The notes under the pieces were generated by a model. The model saw only the letters and a list, made by a program, of their open reading frames with translations. It did no database searches and was not told where the DNA came from. Of a stretch of 64,000 nt of DNA, positions 9,309 through 21,439 are shown one piece after another. The position numbers and the translations under genes were made by a program. Origin of the DNA: Tethya wilhelma (taxonomy: Eukaryota > Porifera > Demospongiae > Tethyida > Tethyidae); the NCBI GenBank assembly GCA_964030475.1, contig CAXIPT010000003.1, forward strand, positions 8,872,168 through 8,936,167. Direction: 5' to 3'. Each line of letters starts with the position of its first letter. Position 1 is the stretch's first letter.

Positions 9309-11586
9309 ATGGCGGAAGGACTAAGCAAGAAGAAAAGGTTAAGAGCAGCACATAAAGGGTCAGCAACTAAATTACTTCACCAGATTGAAGAGATAGCAGC
9401 AAGTACTGCTGCTCCAGACCGAGTCAGACTATCACAGTTGAAGCTCAGCTTGGAAGAGAAGCTACACACCCTCAAGCGCCTTGATGAAGAAATATTAGAC
9501 CTCACAGCCGATGAGGATCTGGAGGGCGAAATCCAGCAAGCTGATGCTTATAAGGAAGGTGTCTATGGAGGTTTAGCCAAGATAAATGAGTTAACCCAGA
9601 AGGTAGCTGAGACCAGGCCCACCCATACTGGTGCACCATCCTCCACTCCCACAGCAGCAGAAGCCACTGCATGTCGAGCCCGGTTGCCTAAGCTGACTTT
9701 ACGAACATTCAAGGGAGACATAACGGAGTGGCCCCCATTTTGGGATTCGTTTAAGGCAGCTGTACACGACAATCCACATCTGTCCAGTGTCGACAAATTC
9801 AACTATCTTCGATCGCTGCTTAGCCACACTGCTCAAGATGCAATTACAGGTCTCTCGCTGACTGATGCCAACTACACTGAAGCTGTCTCCCTGTTGGAGA
9901 AATGTTTTGGTAATAAGAAACAGATTATTGCCAAACACATGGATAGCCTTCTCAATGCTCAGGCGGTTGCATCGGAACATGACCACAAGGGCCTCCGCAA
10001 GCTCTATGACACAATCTAGGCACACACTCGAAGTCTGAAGTCATTGGAAGTTGAAACAAAGGAATATGGCGGGCTATTAGCCTCTGTCCTTATGGACAAA
10101 TTACCACAGGAATTATGACTCATTATCAGCCGCACGATTGGAGACAATGACTGGGAAATAGAAGAGCTGATGGAGGAGATGGGGAAGGAGGTTCAGGCTC
10201 GAGAACGTGCGGGAAAAGGAGTACGCACAGAAGAGAGTTCTCATAAGAAGCTTCGTAAGGAACCCCATACTGCTGCAACATTGGTGACAAGTGGAGAACC
10301 CCAGCCGTGGTGTTGCTTTTGTGAGCAAAACCACCGACCAGAAATTTGCAGTGTAGTCACTTCAGTAGATGCCCGGAGGAGGAAACTCATGGAAACAGGA
10401 AGATGTTTTGTCTGCTTGAGATGTAACCACCTTGCGAGAAGATGCAGATCTAAAAGCAAGTGTCTTAACTGTCGAGGACGCCATCACCCCTCCATATGTA
10501 CTGGAGTCTCTAGACCAGTGGCAGATAACACCACCACACCATCTACGGAGTTAAATCCTGGAGCCGATGAATTCAAGCTGCCGTCAACAAATCTCTTCAT
10601 TGGCACTAATCAGGCTATTCTTCTGCCAACTGCTACTGTACAGATCTGTGCTCCCACTAATGAGAACGAGATGTTGAAAGTTAGAGCGATACTGGATACA
10701 GGAAGTCAACACTCCTATATCACAGAAGGAGTAAGAGAGGCATTGGGTCTAGTCACAGAAGGTGAGCAACGCATGTCAATTGCCACATTTGGATGTGATG
10801 CCCCCAGTGTTCGAACCTGTCATGTTGTTCACGTACGAATGTACACTAGGGATGGCGAGAGTTACGTGCTAGAAGTGTTTACGGTCCCCTCGATATGTTC
10901 TCCCCTTAACTGTCAGTCTCTTGCCTTTTGTCCCCAAGAGTTTCCACATTTGTCTTCCTTGGAGTTAGCAGATCATTCCCCCCATGCTACTGGCTTAGAA
11001 ATTGACGTGTTAATTGGAGCCGACTACTTTGGAGAGTTGGTTACGGGAGAAATAGCTAGAGGAGAGAGTGGCCCAACTGCAATCAATACAAAGCTTGGGT
11101 GGGTGTTGTCTGGTGGCCTACCCACTAACCGAAAGCTGGTGGACCGTAATATTATGATCACAAAAGCGGTGAGAGTGAGTCCAGAAGAGGAGGAACAGCT
11201 TGATGAAACCCTGCGTTCCTTTTGGGAATTGGAGTCCCTGGGTATACACAGCACAGAAGGTTCTGTGCTAGGCAAGTTTGCAGAAACTATTCGCTTCACG
11301 GAGGGTCGTTATGAGGTATCTCTCCCTTGGAAGGAGGGTCATCCAATTTTACCAGATCACTACCAACTAAGCCTGAGCTGTCTTCAAGGTCTGCTCAAGC
11401 GACTGAGACAACAACCAGAGATTCTTAAGGAATATGACGCCACTATTCGCCGTCAGGTCGAGATGGGTGTTGTCGAAGAGGTTACTGATGAGGAGCAGTC
11501 GACCCATACTGTGCACTACCTGCCACATCATGCAGTGGTACGGCAGGACAAAGAGACCACAAAGGTGCGAGTTGTCTATGACGCTT
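9309..11586 (+). pseudogene. BEL/Pao gag-protease-RT polyprotein, truncated
   Basis: One frame carries all parts. A Lys-rich N-terminus beginning MAEGLSKKK is followed by a coiled-coil-like region and a DUF1759-type gag (LPKLTLRTFKGDITEWPPFW, FNYLRSLL). Then come Cys/His knuckles (CFVCLRCNHLARRC, CLNCRGRHHPSIC). A DUF1758-type aspartic protease follows with ILDTGSQHSYI, then IGADYFGELV and GWVLSGG. The start of the reverse transcriptase ends at RVVYDA. In-frame stops lie at 10,017 (TAG) and 10,116 (TGA). The start at 9,309 is about 120 bp after the primer site; 9,273 is an alternative. The frame ends at an N (11,587), beyond which unrelated Helitron sequence begins. RT core, RNase H and integrase are missing. 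It is inactive as assembled. Confidence 0.85.
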
Positions 11587-11587
11587 N

Positions 11588-14345
11588 CAGCTGTGCAGCT
11601 GACGTCCAGTCAAATTCATCATTTGAAGGAGGATTAGGCTGGAGGTCACTGTTGCGTTGGCATACAAGCATCCACTCATCTTGAGATCTCTGTGGCTGAC
11701 TCTGTTAAGGCTGCTGTTCCTGAGTCATGTGTCTATATAATAGAGAGGGGGAAAATTGTAATTTTGACATAAATATGGATTTCTATTTAATACACACCTC
11801 ATTGCCTTCAGGTTGATCTTCATTAGACTCATTTCGCTGCCTTTGTAGTCGAAATATATCCTCTTTAAGAGATCTTGGAACATTGTCAGATTGTAAAAAA
11901 GTGGCATATGCTTCAGCAAAGGTGTTGTGACCTTTCAGCTCAATCACTTGACGGAAGCTCTTGTGTTGCATCAGCGACTGTCGACAGTACTGCTCATAGT
12001 TGGGCCCATCATGATCAGGGGAGCAGTAAGGTCAGGCAATCACAACCACCTTCTTTTGTCTTCTCTTTGGCTCTGTGTTTGCTTCCTTGGGCATGGTGTA
12101 CTGCCTAGCAAACTCCAAGAGAGTGATGGAGTTGAATTGGAATGTTTCTGGACGGACTATGTAGTGATCCAGGATGGATGGAGCTGTTGCTCTCTCTTGC
12201 TCAGATAGATTCTCTTCTACTTGCCTTGAGCCATCCAGAGGGAGCATAATGAAGTCATGAGATGACTTGAACATTGGCAGCTGCAACAGAAGGTGACATG
12301 TCTCCTGAGCAGAGTAGTCTCTCTCTCCGACACAGTTGATTAGCAACTTTTGTACTGCTTTGAGTGATCGGTTTCCATCACTGAGGCTTCGAACCACATT
12401 GGTGAATGTTTCCTTCAGTGTCTGTGAAAGAGGCTCACTCTTAGTGACATACTTGGTGCAGTATTGAATAACTTTGTGCCCAGAGACAATGTACTGCATG
12501 TCACAATTGCCACGCCAAGCAGACAGTTGAACTGTGTTGTGACTGTTGATCACTGTATCATTCCGAGTTGATTCAAGTGTTGGCTCTCCATCGTCATCAA
12601 TCGTGATGGTAGTGTGTGGATGCAAGTCTTTGGAAGCAACATTGACAATGCTCCTTCACCCAAGGTGGACCCACACATCTGCAACAAGCCTTACTTGGAG
12701 GTTACCGACTTTGATGAAGACCTCAGTGATCTCATTGCTACCTGCTAACGTCACACACGTTGTTCAGAGGCCTATTGTCTTTGCACTCGCAATGGTTGAC
12801 AACAATGCCGCTTTGATTACCCCATCTGGCAACACAGCAGGATTGATGGTGGAAACGATCTTGTCAGCATACTGGATGATCTCCTGCTTAGTAGCTTCTA
12901 GTGCATCTGGTGATGTACATGTTTTGAGCTTCTCCACATCAGGAGCATTGGGTAGCCAGGCCAGACCATGAACGTGAGGACTGCCACGATGCTGCCACTC
13001 GAATCGCATCCAGTAGTCAGTAGCTCCTAGAACACCCACAATGAATCCGTCCACAAACTTGTCCACTCTGTGAAAGAAGAACCAGTCAGCTACGGCAGGG
13101 TTTTCAATGACGGCCTTGGCACGACTGGCTCTGGAGTCGGGATCTTCAGGACAGATGAGCTGTGCTAGCTCCGGCCATTGGTTGTCTGCTGCACTGAGTG
13201 TGAAGAAGATGGTAGGCAATCCAACGGTGTCCACCATGGCAACGAGACGACTCCGTTGGCGGAACCAGTACTGTTTGGTACCCCGTAGACTTACTCCGTA
13301 GTGAAGGACTTTGCTTGCAAACACTTCTCCCTCTCGACCGACCATGTCACATAGGTCATCAATTGTCAAGTGGACATCTCCAGGGTGCTGGCGGATGTAG
13401 ATACGACCAGCTCCAAGTGCTCTCCATTGCATCTCTGTGATGAGAGCAAAGAATTGGAATCGAGCGTGTTTTGCGAATCTCCCTTCATCATACATCAACA
13501 GATGCCTGAAGTAATTGCCAATGGGAACATAATTACATCATTGGGCAAGGAAATTTGCTCTTCCTGTTGGAAATAGAGTGGGAAATGCCATTGAGAAGTA
13601 TCCCTCAGTGTTGAACTCGTTGATGGGAGCTCCTCCAATAGTGGGCCACATGAGAGTGGCAGAATTAGAACCAGATCGTCGATCTTGCACAGCTTGCTGA
13701 ATGGTTTCTTGTTCTGTGCTCTGGTGTGCTGCATTTGGAACAAATGATCTTGACAGGTGTGCAGTGTATGGATCCTCCCTCCGGTACTTGAGATGACTGA
13801 GCAGTAGATGAGGGGTCATCAGGTTGAAAGGATGTTAGTGAGGAGAGGGTTCTATCTTCTGGCAGCTGACAAAGAGCATCTTCATTCATACGAACTTGAT
13901 TAGCTCGGTAGTACTGGTTGTTTTCAAACAGCCAGTGCAATGCTTGCTCAACAACATGCCTTCGGACACGGAAATCTTGATGTGTTTGTTCCTTCTCCTT
14001 TCTCACAACCAGTACATTAATGTCTGATGGTAACCTTGGAAGGCTGGTGGCAAATGATAGCACATCCTGTGGAAGGTTGACAACATGTCCACTGTATCAT
14101 GAGGTAGCCTGTAAATGGACATGATTGGCATCACACCTGATATGAGCATCTCTTCAACTTGTGTCAGTCCCTATAATTATACCAAAAAAGGATCAATAAC
14201 AAAGTATAATGCATAGAATAGTAATTATATTTACCTGCAATTGTGGTACGTGGTACTGGGCCTGGGTCCATGTTATTTGCAGGGGAGAAAAGCTTGGGAA
14301 CTTTTTTGTCCGGGAACAACAGCTGAGTCTTGTTAGTTCTGGTTG
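11588..14345 (-). pseudogene. Helitron Rep protein relic, helicase missing
   Basis: Pieces on the minus strand, in order: NNMDPGPVP; LTQVEEMLIS with MSIYRLPHD; HVVNLPQDVLSFA, LPRLPSD and FRVRRHVVEQALHWL; WPTIGGAPINEF and FPTLFPTG; MYDEGRFAKHARF, IFFTLSAADNQWPEL and FEWQHRGSPHVHGLAW (the HUH nuclease motif); then NCDMQYI, YCTKYVTKSEPLS, RDYSAQETCHLLLQLP; and finally DEFDWTSAAQL at the N. This is the Helitron-like N-terminal plus rolling-circle Rep order. There are several frameshifts and a TGA at about 13,540. No PIF1 helicase follows because the sequence meets the N at 11,587. TC and CTRR termini were not found. Confidence 0.85.
14171..14234 (-). other. 64-bp intron in the Helitron relic
   Basis: The minus strand reads CAATTGCAG|GTAAATATAA at the donor and GGTATAATTATAG|GGACTG at the acceptor. 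Splicing in phase 0 joins VPQLQ to GLTQVEEM. The intron has kept both splice sites although the exons have frameshifts. Confidence 0.65.
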
Positions 14346-15079
14346 AAATTCTGAGTTATAATAGTACTGAAAGTAAGCTACTTCTCAAGTTTTACTGACA
14401 TTTGTCAGCTACTCTTTGAATTGCTGAGCTCCGAGCTCGCAATGTTTGAAAATCGTTCCAATTCAGAGGCGCCGTCCTAATTTAGACACCCTTTACCAAC
14501 TTAGTTAATTTTTCGTTTCCAATTAGTAGCGCCTTGAAATTAATTTTTAGCGGTGAATGAATACGGTACTTTAGTGGAAAAAAACTGTAACTTTAAATTA
14601 TTTACCAATAGATTGTTACAAATGTAATTTCACAGAACATATCTTGTTGTCACAAGGCCCTCTTGTGAAAGGAGTGAACGAGATAAATCATTCAAATCAA
14701 GCTAAGATAGCAGAGCAGCTTTCAACTTGGATTCCTGATAACAAAAGCTCTGAATTTTGAACACTCACTAGTCACCTGTTCATCCGGATGCATACAAAGC
14801 AGAGCTAAATCCCAGAAAGAAAGAATGTGGATGAATTACCAAAATAATTATGAAAACCTCAAACGAGTACACTACTTAGTGGAAGGACTTTCTACATAGT
14901 AACATTGGTATAAAACCATCTCCAAATAATTGGCCACTTTATTTTCGAAGAACTGATCAAACTACACCACCTTCTTCCATATCAAGAACCTTCCACCACT
15001 TCCAGTCAACCCTTGACCTTTAGAATGGTTTGAGATATGCTGCAGGATATATTCCTAGGGCTTTAAGAAAAGCTATCCA
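14346..15079. other. no gene seen
   Basis: AT-rich, without open frames longer than 60 codons or repeats I recognise. Confidence 0.4.
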
Positions 15080-15440
15080 AATCTACTCATCCACTCAGGG
15101 AAGATATCCAATTATGTATACTAGATATGTTGGATGATGGAGATGAAGAGGATGATGGGTCACAATCTTGGGTCAAATTAGTGGACAGAGGAGGATTGAC
15201 TCACAGGAACAATACAACATTAGAAGTGTTTTTTTGTATGGAGAAAGAATATATATATAAATTTTGAAGCTCTTGATTTTGAGGAAATCACAACATTGCA
15301 AGTAAATGAGGATATACTGTTTTTATGGTCAATGTTGAGTGCTGACTGGGATCTACCTTGCTTGAAATGACTGTAGTGGGTCAAAATCAGAGAATTTTCT
15401 TTAGCAAGTGTGTGAGTGGAAAAGTATAAAGTAGCCCGAA
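15080..15440 (+). pseudogene. P-element-like transposase C-terminal fragment
   Basis: From 15,127 the frame reads an acidic stretch (DDGDEEDD), SWVKLVDRGGLTH, an FFCMEKEY segment, then after disruption VNEDILFLWSMLSADW. The same series is seen on the minus strand at 58,336-57,998 (NWMELINRGGLMH, EDEDVQFYWSVISSGW). The two fragments therefore come from related elements. The W-x(4)-RGGL motif sits near the C-terminus of P/THAP9-type transposases. The fragment is broken by a stop and a frameshift. Confidence 0.6.
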
Positions 15441-16029
15441 ATTAAACAAGCCAAAAATCAATGGGAGTCTGCAAGCAACTGCAAGACAACCCCCAAAACA
15501 ACCTGGGAGTACAACAGCCTTAACCACACAAACCTCTGACTGTTAAGGAGACTCAGCTATAGATGTTTGTGACAGTACGAATTATGCATTATGATTGCAT
15601 GCAATTGAATGATTATTATTACCATTTTTATTATTATTATTATTATTGAGCAAAAATATGTACGAATGCAGTAAACCAGAGTTATAATGCCTGTTGGAGA
15701 CGATATCAATACATTCCGAGAGATTTTGCACATGATTTTGCCTTCTACATTTTGGAAATTGTTAGTTTTAGTTGTCAGTTACTTCCTGATTCCCTCCATG
15801 ACAGCTGCCACACAATGAAGGCTTGCACGCAGAGTTAACAACCCGTTTTGTTTGTTTATAATAATTTGCATAAGGCAAGAATGCATTACATCTATAGCTA
15901 ATACACATACTAACTAGAATATAACAAACAAAATACAACAAATACATAAAATAATTAATTAAACTTTAACAGAGTACAACCCAACATAAATTATACAATT
16001 TCAGCTAAGATAAGTCAAGGTCTAGACTA
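15441..16029. other. gap with ATT microsatellite
   Basis: An ATT run is visible at about 15,615-15,650. No gene is supported. Confidence 0.5.
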
Positions 16030-16645
16030 TACAGTCTGTCCAGTGGCTGCAGCAACTACATCAGTTGGTAGGTTCAGGGTACTCACAGAAGAAAAGAATA
16101 GTAGAAAGTATTATAGTTCTTGCAAAGGGCACTTTAAGAATATGATTGTTTGATGATCTAGTATTTATGTTTTCTCTAAATTCAATTGGAGATTGAGCAA
16201 GAAACTGAGATTACTGAGGATATTATATAGAAGACATCTGTCTTCTTTTAGCAATACTTGGAATGTTGCATTGACTAAGTAAAGAGCTGTAGTCACTGTT
16301 CCATATTTTCTTGTACAAACCCTGAGAGCAAATATTTCAAAGAGTCAGAGTGACCAATTTGATGTGGGGACCAGACTTGTACTGCATATTCTAAATCAGG
16401 TTGAATGCATGACAAGTAGAGCTTTAACATGGTGGCTGAAGTAGCATGTTGGTAACACTGTCTATACAGAATGTCTGGCTTTTCTGCATACTTCAGCACT
16501 ATGTTTAGACCAGGAAGGGAAGATGAGATCCAAGTACCAAGGTATTTGTAAGAATTCACTCTTTCCAGACAATTACCATTAATTGTTAAAGTGACATGTG
16601 GACTTTGATGATCTCCTGGTGATTATCATGTACTTGTGTTGAATT
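16030..16645 (-). pseudogene. non-LTR retrotransposon RT, 3' part
   Basis: The minus strand reads TLTINGNCLERVNSYKYLGTWISS, then LYRQCYQHATSATMLKLYLSCIQPDLEYAVQVWSP. After a frameshift it continues GLYKKIWNSDYSSLLSQCNIPSIAKRRQMSS and near its end NLPTDVVAAATG. The YKYLG, LYxSxIxPxLEYAxxVWxP and RR blocks are the usual C-terminal part of CR1/Jockey-type reverse transcriptases. In-frame stops lie upstream of TLTING. The catalytic FADD region and endonuclease are absent, as in a 5'-truncated copy. Confidence 0.75.
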
Positions 16646-17142
16646 CTAAGAAATTCTTGTTCATCCATTATGCAATATTGTCAATATCCAGCTGTAAAAG
16701 GGTGAAGTTAGTATATAGTACATTTCATAGGTCTATAAAGTACAATGTCAGCAACAAGTTCCCACCTGAAAGTAAAATTGTAGTGATGTCAAAATTGTTG
16801 CCGATATTTCCCATAGAAGTTACCTATATTTCTTGCTTGCTTAAGCTTACCATAATAATTATTTCCCAAATATTGCTGAGTAATATGTGTGCCAGGGCCT
16901 ACCCCTCGATTGGTCAAGACTTCATTAAATTTGCCTTTTTGAGGCATTTACTATTGTTTTGACATACCCAAATTAGTGGGTGGGGTACCCTTATAAACTG
17001 GAACAGCTCATTTTAATGGATGAATATATTAATCAGTAGAGGTTTAACAAAACCACAGGGTTGAATAATTTATCTCAAACTGAATAGTCATGCCAGCCTG
17101 TCATGCTGTAGCTGTATAAAGCTTTTAAAATCTCTCAGCGCT
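16646..17142. other. no gene seen
   Basis: Nothing recognisable apart from short ORFs. Confidence 0.4.
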
Positions 17143-17153
17143 GCTGCGTGGCT

Positions 17154-17610
17154 ATGACACTGAGGGTGAGCAGCTCTATCGTACGAACCGGCCTCAACTT
17201 AAGTCACAGAAGCTTCTACAGTAGGAAGGTATGAAGAACTATTTACTGAACTACTATGATTTTTATAGCTATATTAGCGGCAGACCATTATGAATCTATT
17301 TCTATCTATTGTCTTACCTATGCTATTATAGTGTTACTGTGGTGGGTCATGTTCTTGTATTTCCTGGTAGCCACACTTTCTGGCCTTGCGAGACAATTGA
17401 ATCCCTCATTGATTCCAGTATTCATCATTTTGTTTGGTGCAGCCTCTTCTTTTTCTCTAACATGTTTCTCACTAATTTTAGGCGAGCCTCTGTTTTAATG
17501 ATGTCTGTGGAAGCATCACAGCGATTGCTAGAAAAATAATTTATTTTAGCATCGTCTTTGTTTTCAACTCCTGTACAGTTATTATTTTTGTGTGAATAAA
17601 AATATATTCA
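17154..17610 (+). CDS. candidate small gene with mitochondrial-type presequence
   Basis: An ATG at 17,154 opens 25 codons rich in Ser/Arg and free of acidic residues (begins MTLRVSSSIVRTG, ends RSFYSRK). They end exactly at AAG|GTATGA, a strong donor. Downstream, acceptor-like stretches (TTTTTATAG, GCTATTATAG, CTAATTTTAG) precede a frame ending SVEASQRLLEK and TAA at about 17,540. AATAAA lies near 17,594. I could not find one splice pattern giving a recognisable protein. The presequence character is inference; the stretch could be a pseudogene or chance. Confidence 0.2.
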
Positions 17611-17655
17611 CCGTGTGCATGTGTGTGCCATACAAACCTTGACATGAAAATTGTT

Positions 17656-18187
17656 TTAACGCCTTTGAAATGTTTCATCATCATTGGGACATGATATACC
17701 ATACAGTGCATGTATGGTGTAATGTTTGGTTGCTGATGACATTGACATGATGATAGTGTCAGGAACAGCTGTATCCATTGTTTTTCTTAAGAAATAATAT
17801 TGAGTACTGCTGGTATGCTCTAAAGATCTGTATGAATAAGTGTATATTATAGTTGTATTCATTGAGCACTGTACCTCCCATAGTTGTTGAACTGTAGGTT
17901 CAGCATCATGTGGAACAAGGTGAGCAAACTTGGTTGGTGGTAGCTTTAGGTCATGTGTATATTTACAATTAGTTACCAAAATGATACATGGGGACAACTA
18001 TTTAATCAATATCTTGAGTCCCTACTAGTGAAGTCCATTCTTGAGTACCTTTGTGTTCGTTGCTTTCTCTGATATTGAAAGGAGCACCACATGTACATTC
18101 CCTGATACAAGTCGTTAGTGTGCCAAGTGTGTTAGTTTTGTGGACTCCATCACTCCATGCAAATGAGGTTCCGCAGAAGAATATCAA
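17656..18187 (-). other. hypothetical minus-strand ORFs
   Basis: Two open frames (17,656-17,997 and 18,002-18,187) lie almost end to end. The upstream one is Cys-containing (RECTCGAPF). The lower one contains HDAEPTVQQLWE followed by a donor-like GTACAG. No family recognised; evidence of coding is weak. Confidence 0.15.
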
Positions 18188-18241
18188 ATACTCTTAACGA
18201 ATTTAATTCATCAATCATCAATTCAGTTACAATTAATTTAG

Positions 18242-18570
18242 CTCATTCTCTTTCTAAATCTGTTGCTAGAGTACCAAACGAAAATATGCCAAACCTCTAA
18301 TTTTCTCTATCTTCTCACTATATCTCAGGTACAATTTACTGGCTGATTCTTGAACAAGCAAGCTCTTGGTATTTTTATCTTCTAGTGCTTTTGGTATCAT
18401 TTTACTGTGTCCCTTGTTGGGTGGCTAGCTATAGGTACAAGGCAAAAAAACACCTTCCCTGTATGGCAGCCATTAATTTCTATACTCATGCTTAATTCAT
18501 AAGGTGATTCAAATTTTCAAATTTACAATAGATGGACAAGTGTGCATTATTTGGAATCAATATTTGCTGC
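18242..18570 (-). repeat. family B dispersed repeat, reverse copy
   Basis: It contains the reverse complements of TAGAAATTAATGGC, CCTTGTATCTAG and the GGAGGTTTGGCAT block found in the copies at 26.0, 27.5, 29.7 and 45.2 kb. Confidence 0.6.
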
Positions 18571-19529
18571 CTGCTCTACTTGGTTGCATGTGCAGAACCT
18601 TTCAGTCTTCAATATTTAGGTGGTGAATAGGCTATTCATTCATTCATTCACATGCCAACAAGGGGCAAAAAGGGAAAGGAAGAAGGGAAAGAATTAATTA
18701 TACTACTAGTTGTATTAAATCCCGAAATTGCAGTTCTGTAAGCAATTCATCAGAATTTGACAGCTTATTAACATCAACTTTGGTAAATGCATAATAAAAA
18801 AAAATTTGAAGAGAGCTTGCCGATGAAGTGAGATATCTCAATAACAGCTTATTATATCCCTGAACTTAACTTTGACAACTTGACCAGGAGAAATAAGATC
18901 AGACTATTGAAGTTCCGTCAATTCCTTAAAAACTACAGCTAAAAGGTCCTCATCAGAGCAGTAGGTGACTTGAGAGTCAGACCAGGATTGCTACCACAAG
19001 GAACACAGTCATTATAGTTGGATTTTCTCCTGACCTTGGGCTGACTCACTTGTGCAGGGATAGGAGGACCCGTTAATCTACTCCTTGTACGTGAGGAAAT
19101 AGGACTTTCACTTTAACAACTTCACCACCACAGACAAGATTTGATGGAAGCGTAGAAGGGTCAGACACTGAGGTAAAGATAGGAGGAATGCTTGAGTCGA
19201 CAACCGGTGAACTCTGCATATATATCTTGATTAGCGTGCACAGCATGGCCTGTGGAAGAGTCCAAGTTCAGGCCCAGCCCCGCAGCAGTCTGAGAGTCAT
19301 CAAATGTTTGGAAAGCCTCCAAACGACTTCAAACTTAAGACTAGCAAGAATAGCAGCTAATTCCACTGGTAATTCCAGAGAAGGCATGCAAAAACTCTCA
19401 CTTGCCATTCTTCGGTAATGATCTTGTGATCTTGGGAAGAATGGTGATTTCAATCTTATGTAGTTGTCATCATAAATTCTGTTAGATACAGCTCCAGCCC
19501 CCTGAGATGCTCACTTTACTATACCATAT
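18571..19529. other. no gene supported
   Basis: A 76-codon ORF at 19,188-19,418 and its antisense shadow show no recognisable motif. Confidence 0.3.
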
Positions 19530-20360
19530 TCCCAGTATGGTAGTACTGGATTGGCCCTTTACAGTGGCGTATCCAGCATGGTGCTCAGGGTGCTTGAGCA
19601 CCCCCCTGGCTCAGAAAATAATGATGTCATCGCGCGTAAAAGCAGCGCTTAAGACGAGCGCAGTTCAATGAATTATGCTTGAAATAAATGAAATATAAGC
19701 TGATAAGACTATAAATTCACTTCCAAGAGTGAAATTTTACATTAGATCGGAGAAAAAACAGGAAAAAACTGCAGAACACGATGCCATCTCAAGTGCGATT
19801 GCATGAATAACTATTAATAATTTTGCTCACGTGATGCAAAAGTGGGCGGGGCTACCCCAAAATTTCCGGCTGCTTTGCGCCTGCATTATATCAGCACTCC
19901 CATAACTGAAATCCTGGATACGCCACTGCATTAGAATTGTAACATAGTTGCGTGAACGATATAGTCAGAACGATCTTCAAACTAAAAAGGGCTATGAGGC
20001 AAAGAGCTGCAGCCCTTGCATAAAACACAGGAAATACTCAACACAGACAAATGGGCGGCAGACAGCACAATAGCTGACAAGGTTCAATGAACACACAATA
20101 GACTCAGGACATGTTCGTTACAAAATGTTCACTCAAATAACTGCAAAAACTGAGTGCTTGCCACTTAAAGGCTTCTCAAGCTACTATTTAGTTTCCAACA
20201 AGCCTAAAAACTTGGCCAAAAACCATAGCTAACGTACCAAACTAAAATGCAAACCTCCAATTTTCTCCATCTTCTTCTTCCTCTATCATGGCTTAACTTT
20301 TCTCAAAGACTGTTCGCTTTCTTTTTACAATTTGTGTCTAATTACATTTCCAATATTTTC
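19530..20360 (-). repeat. family B repeat, reverse, interrupted by a MITE
   Basis: In minus orientation the family B order is kept: tail-proximal GGTTTGCAT block near 20,250, CACTCAGTTTTTGCAG near 20,150, and the terminal hairpin CCAGTACTACCATACTGG at 19,536-19,553. The interruption is the 367-bp element at 19,562-19,928. Confidence 0.6.
19562..19928. mobile_element. hAT-like MITE
   Basis: CAGTGGCGTATCCAG at the left end is the exact reverse complement of CTGGATACGCCACTG at the right end. The flanks CTTTA and CATTA, compared with intact family B copies (CCCATTAGCG), suggest a short, slightly diverged target duplication. No ORF. Confidence 0.75.
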
Positions 20361-20879
20361 AGAATGATGAAGCTGAGTTTCTTTTACTGATAGCTCGCGA
20401 TCACATCCGTAAGATCATCCCAGAGGCCAATACTAGACTCCATAAATCATGATGTTTGCAACTTTGCAGGCAAGATAATTATACTTAACCATTTTTCTAG
20501 AAATTATACAGTTACTGCCTACCTACATGATGACGTACAAGATCTCATGTGGAACCAGTGAGTATTAAAATAAATTATTGTGAAAAAACAAGTCCACATC
20601 AGATGCCTTTGGAAAGATCCTTCAAAAGAAGAGATATACAGTTGACAAACACACATACACACACTGATAAGAGCTGGCTTAGAGCGATCAATTATGCTGT
20701 ATAGGCTCATTGTAATAATGAAACTTGAGAGCGATTCCCATAGTATGAAGATAAATCTTGGGATGTTTCAGTCTGGGAGCATTCATCAGCCAACACAAAT
20801 GAGAAATAACTAGTGATATGTGCGTAAAAATTTAAGAGAATATTGATACTAGCAATAATGTAATTACACTTAAAAAATG

Positions 20880-21260
20880 ATAAGCAACAGTTTCCTGAGG
20901 TAGATTCGAGTATAGTGTCTCAGTGGGATCTGATTCTAGTTGCCTCCAAGATTCTCTTCTTCCAATAGAAGCCTACTACTCTTGCTCCTTCCCAGTCTAT
21001 GTAGTAGTCACTCTGGTGAACATGCATTGATGCTATTGTTTTTGCCAAGCTTGCTTGTACTCTGATAGTCACTTCTTGAGATCTGGCTGCATGTAGATTT
21101 GATTATGATCTTGGCAAGGGACTTTGCCGACAATACCAGTCTTCTTCAGGAAACTTGTTCTTGACCTTGACCAGAGTTTGTCTAATTACCTGCCCTTGAT
21201 GTTGCCGACAAATGATTCCTACATGCAGACAAAATATCCTGAATTTGATGGCACTGCAGC
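20880..21260 (-). pseudogene. Penelope-type GIY-YIG domain relic, copy 1
   Basis: This is the diverged duplicate of 28,110-28,540. The minus strand still reads blocks such as KTGIVGKVPCQDHNQ, VDYYIDWEGARVVGFYW and KRILEAT in shifting frames. Several indels; inactive. Confidence 0.5.
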
Positions 21261-21439
21261 AGCTGAATGAACAGCCTTTATAAAGAAAAAACAGTAATTG
21301 TTCATGCCATAGTTTATCCTCTGTATGTGCAGCGGGATTATGCTAACACTTTTCTGTCCATCGAAGAAATTCATTCATTCGAGAAAATGTCTGGGACTTG
21401 TATTTCTGACTTTAAATTGGTGAATCTCCTTTCAAACAA

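Noticed and set aside
9563..10025. Minus-strand ORFs under the BEL gag
   Set aside because: Shadows of the plus-strand polyprotein, without domains.
11720..11785. GT...AG intron near the Helitron 3' end
   Set aside because: Donor and acceptor look acceptable, but the phases do not join the frames before and after; frameshift decay explains it equally well.
18900..18950. GTTCCGTCAATTCCTT resembles the reverse complement of a universal small-subunit rRNA site
   Set aside because: The flanking sequence does not continue as rRNA on either strand; a chance match.
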